From Streptococcus sanguinis SK49 (GTDB lineage: Bacteria > Bacillota > Bacilli > Lactobacillales > Streptococcaceae): DNA of 64,000 bases. The stretch is from positions 128,296-192,295 of the forward strand of contig NZ_GL890985.1 of assembly GCF_000212815.1 (NCBI RefSeq). The letters run 5' to 3'. A program made the position numbers and the translations under genes. The notes under the pieces are model-generated. The model was not told the origin of the DNA. It ran no database searches and saw nothing but the letters and a program-made list of their open reading frames with translations. This document shows positions 19,608 to 27,934 of the stretch, in pieces (positions within the stretch are counted from its first letter, which is position 1; every line of letters begins with the position of its first letter).

Positions 19608-21563
19608 TTATTTAGGGTAGATATAGGTCAGGCGGCCCCAGTAGGAAGCAGTTGGGTCAAACCAGCCACGGAAGTTGCTGATGTACTGCTTGCCGAGATA
19701 GTTAGACTCTTGGATCTGGATGCGGGTATTGGATTCGACATGCGTGACGACACCAACATGGCCGTAGCCGCCGTCATCCCAGCAGGCGATGGCGCCAACC
19801 TCAGGCGTACTGCCGGTACGGAATCCAGCTCTTCTGGCACTAGCTGCCCATTGACCGCCGTTGCCCCAGTAATTTCCTGCCCAAGGAGCTAGAGCCTTGG
19901 CTCCCCAAGTACATTGACCGACAGGATAAGTTGTCGCATTAGCAGCGGCATAGTTTGGCTGAATATTAGCTGATTGAACGCTTGATTTCTCAACCTGATA
20001 GCTAGTTCCAGTCAAACCAATCAGTTGTCCCGCTTTTCTACGATAGACATGGGTATGGAATAGACCGTTCCCCTTGTGTTTCTGAGTGTCCACGGTGAAT
20101 TTGTAGGTTCCATTGCCAACCTTATTGGCGGTATACCATTGTAAATCATCTTGTCCATTGGCTTCTGACCAAGTTGGCAGAATAATATCGCCATCTCCGT
20201 AGGCGTCTGTCACGGTCACCTCATAGCGATTAGCCTCAGTTTTCCTGACTGTAACCTTGGCTTGAATTTGGTCGGTAGACATTGAGACGGCATCTGCTGC
20301 GTAGCTACGCTCACTGCCGTCCTTATAGGTGACATATACATGGTTTTTATAGGTTCCAGACAAAGCCTGATGATTACGGATATCAAAGGTTGCGCTGAAG
20401 GAGCCATCTCCGTTAGGAGTGGCTGCATACCATTTAAGATTGCTCTGATTGCTAGTGCTCCAAATTGGCACCCGAACAGATTGAATAGGTTTAGATAAGC
20501 TAGTTTCGGTAGTTTTCACGGTGTAGGTCCCCTGTTTGGGGTTGATATTTTCCACCGTAAAAAGAGGTTTCTGCTCCTCGTCCGAAGGTAATTTTCCACT
20601 GTCAACTTCAACTGTCGTTCCTGTTATACCAGTTGATTCCGGTTGAACATAGCTTTGGCCGTAAAGGTGGATATTGTAAGCCCCAGTGTCGTAGTTATGC
20701 TTTCTGAGTTCCACCCGAGCGCTGTAGCTACCATCCGGATTTTTGCTTGCTTCGTACCATTGTAGATCATCTTGCCCTTTCTTATCAGACCAAGTTGGAA
20801 GAACAATTCGATGCATGGTGTCAGGTACGTTTTTGACAGTAATTTCCATGATACCGGTCTGAGGGAAGCTGGTCTCAACAGTAGGATTAGGTTTTTCTAA
20901 ATTGAAAGTGGTTCCGTTTAAGCCAATCATCTTACCATTTTTATTTTCATAAGTATGAATATGATAAGTTCCATAGCCTTTGTGATTTGAAAGTTCAAAT
21001 TCAGTAATATCTTGTCCTGCATTGTACCATTTGATATCATCTTGTCCATTTTCATCAGACCAAACAGCATGTAAAATATTAGAATTTATTTGGTCTTTGT
21101 TGCGATTAAAGTGAATTTGAGCGGTTTTCCCTAGGATATTTGAAGTGACATTAACGGCTGGTTTATTGAGAGTAAAGGTCGTTCCATTCAGCCCAATTAA
21201 TTTTCCATAGAGATCAATATAGGTATGAACATGAAAGGTTCCGTAACCTGGATGGTTACTCAGGTCAATGTCAGTGTTAGTAGTAGTTGTTGACGGTGCT
21301 TCATACCATTTGATATCATCCTGTCCGTTCTCATCAGACCAAACAGCGTGGAGAATACGATGAGGTTCTTGAGCTTGGGAACGGGTATAACTAATAGAGG
21401 CTGTACGATCGTTCACAGTAACATTGACATTGCTGGCACGATCAGTAGGGCCTAGAATTTTGACTTCAGATTCAGGCGTTTCGGTCGCATGAACTGTTGA
21501 GTGGCTCGCAAAGAGACCTAGGACAGCTCCGGATAATAAAAACAGTTTTTGATATTTCTTCAT
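19608..21563 (-). CDS. Secreted CHAP-domain wall hydrolase with five Bsp-like repeats
   Basis: 651-aa exported protein. Signal peptide of about 27 residues (cut near VHA-TE). Five repeats of about 90-100 aa share the core I(V/L).(A/P).[12 protein letters not shown] and HTY..(N/A)GKLIGLNGT, the GBS_Bsp-like pattern thought to bind the wall. A C-terminal CHAP domain of about 115 aa carries the catalytic Cys in GQCTWG and His in GHVGVV, nearly the same as PcsB. No LPxTG or membrane anchor. AAGGAG lies before the start. It is convergent with purH and divergent from purD, so it is an insertion between the two purine blocks. Role in cell separation or biofilm is inferred. Confidence 0.85.
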   Translation of the reverse strand: MKKYQKLFLLSGAVLGLFASHSTVHATETPESEVKILGPTDRASNVNVTVNDRTASISYTRSQAQEPHRILHAVWSDENGQDDIKWYEAPSTTTTNTDIDLSNHPGYGTFHVHTYIDLYGKLIGLNGTTFTLNKPAVNVTSNILGKTAQIHFNRNKDQINSNILHAVWSDENGQDDIKWYNAGQDITEFELSNHKGYGTYHIHTYENKNGKMIGLNGTTFNLEKPNPTVETSFPQTGIMEITVKNVPDTMHRIVLPTWSDKKGQDDLQWYEASKNPDGSYSARVELRKHNYDTGAYNIHLYGQSYVQPESTGITGTTVEVDSGKLPSDEEQKPLFTVENINPKQGTYTVKTTETSLSKPIQSVRVPIWSTSNQSNLKWYAATPNGDGSFSATFDIRNHQALSGTYKNHVYVTYKDGSERSYAADAVSMSTDQIQAKVTVRKTEANRYEVTVTDAYGDGDIILPTWSEANGQDDLQWYTANKVGNGTYKFTVDTQKHKGNGLFHTHVYRRKAGQLIGLTGTSYQVEKSSVQSANIQPNYAAANATTYPVGQCTWGAKALAPWAGNYWGNGGQWAASARRAGFRTGSTPEVGAIACWDDGGYGHVGVVTHVESNTRIQIQESNYLGKQYISNFRGWFDPTASYWGRLTYIYPK

Positions 21564-21768
21564 AAAACTCCTTGGTGAGAATGGTTTTGGATGGGCCCAC
21601 CTGTATTATTCGGAAAACTTGTTTGAAAATGATAGTAAATTTGACAAGCCCTGAATATTTTCTGTCTAAAATGGGGACAATCCACTCAAAAAGGAGAAGG
21701 CTGAAGACAACAATAATTACGGCAATCATATAGAAGAGATATTCTTTTTCTCATTAGAATGGAATAAA

Positions 21769-21805
21769 ACGAACGATTGTGTTATAATTTAGATGAATAA
21801 TTCGT
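21769..21805 (+). promoter_or_regulatory. purD promoter region with possible PurR half-sites
   Basis: Extended -10 TGTTATAAT (TATAAT 21783-21788) without a clear -35. ACGAA (21769-21773) upstream and TTCGT (21801-21805) downstream form an inverted pair 27 bp apart around it. CGAA is the core of PurR boxes, but the spacing is not that of the Bacillus box. The 321-base gap 21564-21884 otherwise holds small stems (21806-21823, 21855-21871) in the purD leader. Confidence 0.45.
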
Positions 21806-21884
21806 AAAAATTGCATTAATTTTTACACAAAACATTGGCTTGGTGCGTAAGCGCCTATGATATGAACATAGAGGTATCTTAGCT

Positions 21885-23144
21885 ATGAAGCTTTTGGTTG
21901 TTGGTTCAGGCGGTCGTGAGCATGCGATTGCCAAGAAGTTATTGGAGTCTCAGGGTGTGGAGCAGGTGTTTGTCGCTCCTGGAAATGATGGCATGACCTT
22001 GGATGGGTTGGATTTAGTAAATATTGGAATTTCCGAACATTCCAAACTGATCGAATTTGCCAAGGAGAATGATATTGCTTGGTCCTTTATCGGTCCGGAT
22101 GATGCTCTGGCAGCTGGAATTGTAGATGATTTTAACCAAGCTGGGCTCAAGGCTTTCGGCCCATCTCGTTTAGCAGCGGAGCTGGAGTGGTCCAAGGATT
22201 TTGCCAAGGAAATCATGGTTAAATACGGAGTTCCGACAGCAGCCTATGGCACATTTTCCGACTTTGAGGAAGCTAAAGCCTACATCGAAAAGCAGGGAGC
22301 GCCTATCGTGGTCAAGGCGGACGGACTAGCTCTGGGAAAGGGCGTGGTCGTAGCGGAGACCGTAGAGCAGGCAGTCGAAGCAGCTCACGATATGCTCTTG
22401 GACAATAAGTTCGGCGACAGCGGTGCGCGCGTGGTTATCGAAGAATTCCTAGACGGCGAGGAGTTCTCACTCTTTGCCTTTGTCAATGGCGACAAGTTTT
22501 ACATCCTGCCGACGGCCCAGGACCATAAGCGTGCCTACGATGGGGACAAGGGGCCCAATACAGGCGGCATGGGAGCTTATGCGCCAGTGCCTCACCTGCC
22601 ACAAAGCGTGGTTGACCAGTCAGTTGAGACGATTATCAAGCCCGTTCTCGAAGGCATGATAGCTGAAGGACGACCTTATCTGGGCGTGCTCTATGCAGGC
22701 TTGATTTTGACAGCAGAGAGTCCTAAGGTTATCGAGTTCAACTCGCGCTTTGGCGACCCAGAGACCCAGATTATATTGCCGCGCCTGATGTCTGACTTTG
22801 CGCAGAACATCACGGACATTTTGGACAAGAAGGAGCCGACTATCACCTGGCTGGATGAGGGCGTGACCCTTGGCGTGGTTGTCGCATCAAATGGCTACCC
22901 GCTGGACTATAAGAAAGGCCTGCCTCTGCCGGAGAAGACAGCCGGCGACATCATCACCTACTATGCTGGGGCTAAGTTTGCGGAAAATAGCAGAGCACTG
23001 CTGTCAAATGGTGGCAGAGTGTACATGCTGGTCACCACGGCAGATACCGTCTCAGCTGCGCAGGAAAAAATCTACGACCAACTAAAAAAACAAAACACAA
23101 CAGGCCTCTTTTACCGAACGGATATCGGAAGCAAGGCTTTGTAA
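21885..23144 (+). CDS. purD: GAR synthetase
   Basis: Phosphoribosylamine-glycine ligase, step 2. 419 aa, ATP-grasp. N-terminal LLVVGSGGREHAIAKKL, ATP loop VVKADGLALGKGVVV, PTAQDHKRAYDGDKGPNTGGMGAY, and the metal-binding EFNSRFGDPETQ. GAGGT is 10 bases upstream. First gene of the second purine block, with its own promoter. Confidence 0.96.
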   Translation: MKLLVVGSGGREHAIAKKLLESQGVEQVFVAPGNDGMTLDGLDLVNIGISEHSKLIEFAKENDIAWSFIGPDDALAAGIVDDFNQAGLKAFGPSRLAAELEWSKDFAKEIMVKYGVPTAAYGTFSDFEEAKAYIEKQGAPIVVKADGLALGKGVVVAETVEQAVEAAHDMLLDNKFGDSGARVVIEEFLDGEEFSLFAFVNGDKFYILPTAQDHKRAYDGDKGPNTGGMGAYAPVPHLPQSVVDQSVETIIKPVLEGMIAEGRPYLGVLYAGLILTAESPKVIEFNSRFGDPETQIILPRLMSDFAQNITDILDKKEPTITWLDEGVTLGVVVASNGYPLDYKKGLPLPEKTAGDIITYYAGAKFAENSRALLSNGGRVYMLVTTADTVSAAQEKIYDQLKKQNTTGLFYRTDIGSKAL

Positions 23145-23203
23145 ATCAAATCTATGAAACTTTTAGCCGTGAGGCTTAAAAATAGACTTCAGGTGTTTGA
23201 AAA

Positions 23204-24397
23204 ATGAAAAATAGGTTGCTATTTTTAGAAGGTTCAAGCTTGACCTCACGAGAAACTTCGACAGTCTTGTTGAAAGAAGGCTATAAAATTGATGTGTTAT
23301 CTCCTAGAAGATTTTCCATTGCATACTTCAGTCGTCTAACCCATAGAGTTCCGATAGTTGATGTGAATCGTTTTCCTGTAGATTATCTGAGACAGGTTAG
23401 TCAGTTGCTTCATAAAACCAATTACAAGGCCATTTTGCCAACACATGAAGAAGGCTGGTTATTGGCAAATGGGAAACAATTTTTGCCTCAATCGCTACCA
23501 ATCGCCCTTGCTGATAAAGAGCAGTTTAAAAAGTTGGCTGGAAAGATTGCTTTTGCTGAAACTGCGGATTTATTAGGACTTCCCATACCTAAGTGGGAGT
23601 ACGTGAAAGATGTAGACTCTATCCTGCTAGACTATCCTTATTGGTTGAAAGCAGATTATGGTACTGCCGGTCGCTCGGTTTATAAGATTTCAAGTAAGAA
23701 AGATTTGGCTGAAGTGACGAGCAAATTAACAGCGAGTGATGAGGAATGGATGGTTCAGCAAGACATAGTTGGAGACTATGGTCAGGTTCAAGCAGTGTTT
23801 GATCATGGAGAATTACTCGCAGTGCATTCTAGCGTAAAAGTAGGTTCTGGCGCGGGTGGTTCAGCTGCGGCAAGATTAAGCATAGAATCTAAAAGAACGA
23901 GAGAGCATGTTGAAAAATTAGGACAATATATACAATGGCATGGTTGCCTAACCCTAGATTTTATACGTAGGGGAGACCAATTTTACTATATAGAGTGTAA
24001 CCCTAGAATGGTAGAGCCTGCTAACGCCTATAAAGCAGGAGTTAATTTTCCAAAAATCATGATAGAACTAGCCAGTCACAGCTACGCTAAATCTGAGGTC
24101 ATTCTTGGTCAAGCAGGCGTTGAGACGCATAGTCTGATGGCTTTGATTATTGGAACAGCTGAGAAGACGAAAAGTAGAAGAAAAATATTGCAGACAATAA
24201 AGTACTGGCTTTTAAGACGTGATAGTGAAGAAGTGTTGACACCTGTCTGGAAGGATTTGCCGAGCATTATACCTCTTGTGACAATTATACTTCGTTTATT
24301 GATAAAACCTAAGAGCGTTGAAAATCTGGTTAATCAGACTGTTCAACATTATAGTGTTGAATCAGCTACTGTAAAAAATATTGAGCAAAAGAATTAG
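23204..24397 (+). CDS. ATP-grasp ligase of unknown substrate, inserted between purD and purE
   Basis: 397 aa. The N-terminal half resembles the pre-ATP-grasp Rossmann-like domain ([14 protein letters not shown], then [11 protein letters not shown]). The central ATP-grasp domain shows [16 protein letters not shown] (ATP loop with Lys) and [25 protein letters not shown], carrying the metal-binding Glu, Asn and Arg of the CarB-like group. It is not purK, purD or purT, and no usual purine step is missing. It is more AT-rich than its neighbours, with only a weak AGGTG before its start. Substrate unknown; an amino-acid or peptide ligation is possible. Confidence 0.75.
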   Translation: MKNRLLFLEGSSLTSRETSTVLLKEGYKIDVLSPRRFSIAYFSRLTHRVPIVDVNRFPVDYLRQVSQLLHKTNYKAILPTHEEGWLLANGKQFLPQSLPIALADKEQFKKLAGKIAFAETADLLGLPIPKWEYVKDVDSILLDYPYWLKADYGTAGRSVYKISSKKDLAEVTSKLTASDEEWMVQQDIVGDYGQVQAVFDHGELLAVHSSVKVGSGAGGSAAARLSIESKRTREHVEKLGQYIQWHGCLTLDFIRRGDQFYYIECNPRMVEPANAYKAGVNFPKIMIELASHSYAKSEVILGQAGVETHSLMALIIGTAEKTKSRRKILQTIKYWLLRRDSEEVLTPVWKDLPSIIPLVTIILRLLIKPKSVENLVNQTVQHYSVESATVKNIEQKN

Positions 24398-24416
24398 TTT
24401 ATTCAGAGGAGAAAAT

Positions 24417-24905
24417 ATGAAACCAATTATTTCCATCATCATGGGTTCCAAATCCGACTGGGCTACCATGCAAAAAACTGCCCAAGTTTTAGATCGCTTC
24501 GGTGTAGCCTACGAAAAGAAAGTCGTCTCAGCCCACCGCACGCCAGACCTCATGTTTCAGCATGCCGAAGAAGCCCGCAGTCGCGGTATCAAAGTCATTA
24601 TTGCAGGTGCTGGTGGTGCCGCCCATTTGCCAGGAATGGTAGCGGCTAAAACCACCCTGCCTGTCATCGGCGTACCCGTCAAGTCTCGCGCGCTCAGCGG
24701 TCTGGATTCGCTTTACTCTATCGTGCAGATGCCGGGTGGTGTGCCTGTAGCAACTATGGCCATTGGTGACGCAGGAGCGACAAACGCTGCCCTGACTGCC
24801 CTTCGGATCTTGGCCGTTGAAGATCAAGACCTAGCAGCAGCGCTAGCGGATTTTGCTGAAGAACAAGGAAAAATCGCTGAGGAGTCTAGCAATGAGCTCA
24901 TCTAA
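24417..24905 (+). CDS. purE: N5-CAIR mutase
   Basis: 5-(carboxyamino)imidazole ribonucleotide mutase, class I PurE. ATG 24417 with GAGGAG upstream gives 162 aa. Motifs are [36 protein letters not shown] and [19 protein letters not shown]. Its 3' end overlaps purK by 14 bases, so the pair is translationally coupled. Confidence 0.95.
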   Translation: MKPIISIIMGSKSDWATMQKTAQVLDRFGVAYEKKVVSAHRTPDLMFQHAEEARSRGIKVIIAGAGGAAHLPGMVAAKTTLPVIGVPVKSRALSGLDSLYSIVQMPGGVPVATMAIGDAGATNAALTALRILAVEDQDLAAALADFAEEQGKIAEESSNELI

Positions 24906-25983
24906 AACAATCGGAATTATCGGTGGCGGCCAGCTGGGACAGATGATGGCCATTTCTGCTATCTACATGGGGCACAAGGTCATCGCGCTGGATCCAGCGG
25001 CGGACTGCCCAGCCTCTCGCGTGGCGGAAATCATCGTAGCTCCTTATAATGATGTGGGCGCTCTGCGTCAGTTGGCGGAACGTTGCGATGTCCTGACCTA
25101 TGAGTTTGAAAATGTCGATGCTGACGGTTTGGATGCCGTTATCAAGGATGGTCAGCTCCCTCAAGGAACGGATTTGCTCCGCATTTCGCAAAATCGGATT
25201 TTTGAAAAGGATTTTCTCTCAAACAAGGCCCAAGTCACCGTGGCACCTTACAAGGTCGTTACTTCTAGCCAAGACTTGGCGGATATTGACCTGTCGAAAA
25301 ACTATGTTCTCAAGACTGCAACAGGCGGCTATGATGGCCATGGGCAAAAGGTTATTCGCTCGGCAGAAGACTTGGAAGAAGCCTATGCACTAGCTGATTC
25401 AGCAGACTGCGTTTTAGAAGAATTCGTCAATTTTGATCTTGAAATTTCTGTCATTGTATCAGGAAATGGCAAGGATGTGACAGTTTTCCCAGTTCAGGAA
25501 AATATCCATCGCAATAACATCCTGTCTAAGACCATTGTCCCAGCTCGCATTTCAGAAAGTCTGGCTGACAAGGCCAAAGCCATGGCGGTGCGAATCGCAG
25601 AGCAGCTCAGCCTGTCTGGAACCCTTTGTGTGGAAATGTTTGCGACAGCTGATTACATCATCGTCAATGAGATTGCCCCGCGTCCACATAACTCTGGCCA
25701 TTACTCTATCGAAGCTTGCGATTTCTCGCAGTTTGACACCCATATCTTGGGTGTTCTCGGAGCATCATTGCCAGCCATCCACCTGCATGCACCAGCCGTC
25801 ATGCTCAATGTTCTTGGCCAGCATGTCGAGGCCGCTGAGAAATATGTCACAGAAAATCCAAGCGCCCACCTCCACCTGTATGGTAAAATAGAAGCGAAGC
25901 ACAACCGCAAAATGGGGCATGTGACTTTGTTTAGTGATATGCCGGATAGCGTGGTTGAGTTTGGGAAAGGGATTGATTTTTGA
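24892..25983 (+). CDS. purK: N5-CAIR synthetase
   Basis: Carboxylates AIR with bicarbonate and ATP, feeding PurE. ATG 24892 with GAGGAG inside purE gives 363 aa. [16 protein letters not shown], the ATP loop [16 protein letters not shown] and [19 protein letters not shown] are visible. Its last ~29 codons (ending [10 protein letters not shown]) recur at 27189-27278, showing that a duplication broke out of this gene end. Confidence 0.95.
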   Translation: MSSSKTIGIIGGGQLGQMMAISAIYMGHKVIALDPAADCPASRVAEIIVAPYNDVGALRQLAERCDVLTYEFENVDADGLDAVIKDGQLPQGTDLLRISQNRIFEKDFLSNKAQVTVAPYKVVTSSQDLADIDLSKNYVLKTATGGYDGHGQKVIRSAEDLEEAYALADSADCVLEEFVNFDLEISVIVSGNGKDVTVFPVQENIHRNNILSKTIVPARISESLADKAKAMAVRIAEQLSLSGTLCVEMFATADYIIVNEIAPRPHNSGHYSIEACDFSQFDTHILGVLGASLPAIHLHAPAVMLNVLGQHVEAAEKYVTENPSAHLHLYGKIEAKHNRKMGHVTLFSDMPDSVVEFGKGIDF

Positions 25984-25984
25984 A

Positions 25985-26248
25985 ATGACAGAAGAATTTG
26001 ATGAATTGCTAGATGATGAAATAACGACCGTAACACTGACTTATACGGACGATTTGATTGTTCCAGAGATTGCGGATAGAGAGGGGATTCATATTTTAGA
26101 GAGAGCTGGCAATCAGCTAGTCTTAGAATATTCTTGTTCCGTGAAGGAAGTTAAGGATTATCTGAGTAGTTACGGCCTGCCTAGACATCCTGAGAGAATT
26201 TCATTTGAATTTTCTATACATGAAGACTCAGAAAATGATAATCTTTAA
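25985..26248 (+). CDS. Small highly acidic protein, copy A
   Basis: 87-aa protein I do not recognise. It is very acidic: about 22 Asp/Glu against 6 Lys/Arg, concentrated in the first 30 and last 15 residues, around a beta-like core (TTVTLTYTDDLIVPEI, GIHILER). ATG 25985 starts 2 bases after purK. It pairs with the next gene, and the pair recurs at 27400-27934. The charge pattern could suit a nucleic-acid mimic or an immunity-type protein, but nothing else supports that. Confidence 0.7.
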   Translation: MTEEFDELLDDEITTVTLTYTDDLIVPEIADREGIHILERAGNQLVLEYSCSVKEVKDYLSSYGLPRHPERISFEFSIHEDSENDNL

Positions 26249-26268
26249 AGCTAAATGGAGACCAGTTT

Positions 26269-26496
26269 ATGATTCAAATCATCGTTAATGCTTTTTTGGA
26301 AGAAGGCAAAGAAACTGCCGTTGTAGAAGTGCTTTTTGCCAGCGCTGACCATGAAAAAGTAAAAGCCAAATATCAGGAATTAAAGATTCAATATCCAGAC
26401 AATTATCTGGCTATCTATGATTTGCCATTGGATACAGATCTAAGTAGCTTGCCACACTATCCGTCGGTGGCGATAAGCAAGGAGGAGTTTGATTAG
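26269..26496 (+). CDS. Small conserved hypothetical protein, copy A partner
   Basis: 75 aa, unrecognised. It begins MIQIIVNAFLEE, has a helical middle (HEKVKAKYQELK) and ends in YDLPLDTDLSSLPHYPSVAISKEEF. GGAGACC precedes the ATG. It is always second in the duplicated pair. Predicted soluble, mixed alpha/beta. The stop is 3 bases before the racemase gene, suggesting one transcript. Confidence 0.75.
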   Translation: MIQIIVNAFLEEGKETAVVEVLFASADHEKVKAKYQELKIQYPDNYLAIYDLPLDTDLSSLPHYPSVAISKEEFD

Positions 26497-26499
26497 CCT

Positions 26500-27192
26500 A
26501 TGAAAACTATCGGTCTGATTGGTGGTATGAGTTGGGAAAGCACCACATCTTACTACCAAATTATTAATGAAACCATCAAAAAAGAGCTGGGTGGCCTGCA
26601 TTCTGCTAAGATTCTACTTTATAGTGTTGATTTTGCAGAGATTGAGCATTATCAGGCAGTCGGAGACTGGGAGAAAAGCGGTCAACTGTTGGCAGATGTT
26701 GCTAAGCGTCTGGAGCAAGCAGGTGCGGATTTCATTGTTATTTGCACCAACACTATGCACAAGGTTGCTCCACAGATACAGGAGCAGATTACGATTCCAA
26801 TCTTGCATATTGCGCAAGCAACCGCGCAGGCCTTGTTGGCTGACGGTATTCAAAAAGTCGGCCTCCTAGGGACCAAATACACCATGACTCAAGATTTTTA
26901 CAAGGAGAAATTAATAGAGTCTGGATTAGAAGTGCTGATTCCAGACCAAGCTGGTATTATAGAGGTCAATCGGATCATTTATGACGAACTCTGCCTAGGG
27001 AACATCAAAGAAAGCTCAAAGCAGACTTATCTTGCCGTTATAGATGATTTGAAAAAAGTAGGCGCTGAGGCTGTTATCTTGGGTTGTACCGAGATTGGTC
27101 TCCTCGTCAAGCAATCCGACACTGACCTGCCTCTTTACGACACAACAGTGATCCATGCAGAGAAAGCAGCGGAGTGGGCGGTGAATAAATGA
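26500..27192 (+). CDS. Aspartate/glutamate racemase family protein
   Basis: 230 aa, PLP-independent amino-acid racemase (RacD/YgeA-like). The two catalytic Cys are visible in VICTNTMHK and ILGCTEIGLL, with the N-terminal IGLIGGMSWEST typical of aspartate racemases. It is not MurI, whose motifs differ. It sits between the two copies of the small acidic gene pair, as if carried by the duplicated unit. Substrate (Asp or another amino acid) is not determined. Confidence 0.87.
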   Translation: MKTIGLIGGMSWESTTSYYQIINETIKKELGGLHSAKILLYSVDFAEIEHYQAVGDWEKSGQLLADVAKRLEQAGADFIVICTNTMHKVAPQIQEQITIPILHIAQATAQALLADGIQKVGLLGTKYTMTQDFYKEKLIESGLEVLIPDQAGIIEVNRIIYDELCLGNIKESSKQTYLAVIDDLKKVGAEAVILGCTEIGLLVKQSDTDLPLYDTTVIHAEKAAEWAVNK

Positions 27193-27278
27193 TTATAGAA
27201 GACAAGCACAACAGTAAGGTAGGGCATGTGACTGTGTTTAGTGATGTACCGGATAGTATGGTTGAGTTTGGGGAGTAA
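27189..27278 (+). pseudogene. Duplicated purK 3' end fragment
   Basis: 29 codons starting at an ATG that overlaps the racemase stop (ATGA) and ending KVGHVTVFSDVPDSMVEFGE. They match the purK C-terminus [20 protein letters not shown]. Only the tail was copied, so it cannot encode PurK. The copy ends where the structured insertion at 27274 begins. Direct evidence of a tandem duplication. Confidence 0.85.
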
Positions 27279-27381
27279 GACAGGACCCCAGTTATAAGGT
27301 CCGTCGTCTTACCCCTGCAAGGTTGACTAGGCTTGTCGTAGCTGATAAAGTCAGCAAGAGAAGTCAGTCAACTACTGCTAG
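27274..27381. repeat. ~108-bp structured insertion inside the duplicated purK tail/leader
   Basis: Absent from the parental copy (compare 25960-25985). Two hairpin units: GTAAGAC..GGACC (27275-27287) with GGTCC..GTCTTAC (27298-27312), and an arm GTTGACT (27322-27328) / AGTCAAC (27366-27372) enclosing GCTGA/TCAGC (27341-27355). No ORF. It resembles a small non-autonomous repeat or an RNA-structured element; identity unknown. Confidence 0.65.
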
Positions 27382-27399
27382 AAAGGATTGATTTTTAAA

Positions 27400-27666
27400 A
27401 TGATAGAAGAATTCGATGATGTATTTGAAGATGATATTACTACTCTGACATTTACTTATGCGGATGATGTAGTCATTCCAGAAATTCCGGATGCAGAAGG
27501 CATTCATATTGTAGAGATAACAAATAATCAGCTAGTTATAGAGCATACGCGCGATGATGATGAGGTCTATGAATATATAGAGAGTTGTGGATTAATAAGT
27601 CGCCCCATAAAACTTTCGATTGAATTTTGTGTTTACGAAGATCCTGAGGAAGAAGAAAATTTTTAG
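27400..27666 (+). CDS. Small highly acidic protein, copy B
   Basis: 88 aa, paralogue of the 25985 protein: EEFDD..EDDITTLTFTYADD and PEIPDAEGIHIVEI align with copy A. Even more acidic (about 27 Asp/Glu, 3 Lys/Arg), ending EDPEEEENF. ATG 27400 sits at the same place relative to the GGATTGATTTT leader as copy A. Divergence is considerable, so the duplication is old or under diversifying pressure. Function unknown. Confidence 0.72.
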   Translation: MIEEFDDVFEDDITTLTFTYADDVVIPEIPDAEGIHIVEITNNQLVIEHTRDDDEVYEYIESCGLISRPIKLSIEFCVYEDPEEEENF

Positions 27667-27685
27667 AATTTAATGGAGAAAATCT

Positions 27686-27934
27686 ATGATTCAAATCATC
27701 GTTAGCGCTTTTGTTGAAAAGGATAAGACGGGAGCAGTTGTCGAAGTCTTGTTTGCTAGTAGCAATCACGAAAAAGTGAAAGCCAAGTATGAAGAACTAG
27801 TTGCTCAATACCCCGAAAACTATTTAGAAATTTATGATTTGCCGTTGGATACAGATTTGAATACACTAGATCACTATCCGTCTGTATGGATTGGGAAAGA
27901 GGAGTTTGAGGAGAAAACTGATTATGAGGCTTAA
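27686..27934 (+). CDS. Small conserved hypothetical protein, copy B partner
   Basis: 82 aa, paralogue of the 26269 protein (shared MIQIIV.AF, HEKVKAKY.EL, YDLPLDTDL and HYPSV). It is extended at the C-terminus by EEKTDYEA, and its last 11 bases overlap the next gene. GGAG precedes the ATG. Translational coupling to the OLD-like ATPase suggests it belongs to the same transcript. Confidence 0.75.
   Translation: MIQIIVSAFVEKDKTGAVVEVLFASSNHEKVKAKYEELVAQYPENYLEIYDLPLDTDLNTLDHYPSVWIGKEEFEEKTDYEA

Noticed and set aside
21472..21729. 85-aa minus-strand frame with a hydrophobic start, upstream of the CHAP gene
   Set aside because: The first part looks membrane-like, but it runs into the CHAP signal-peptide region in another frame, has no good ribosome site and no recognisable relatives.
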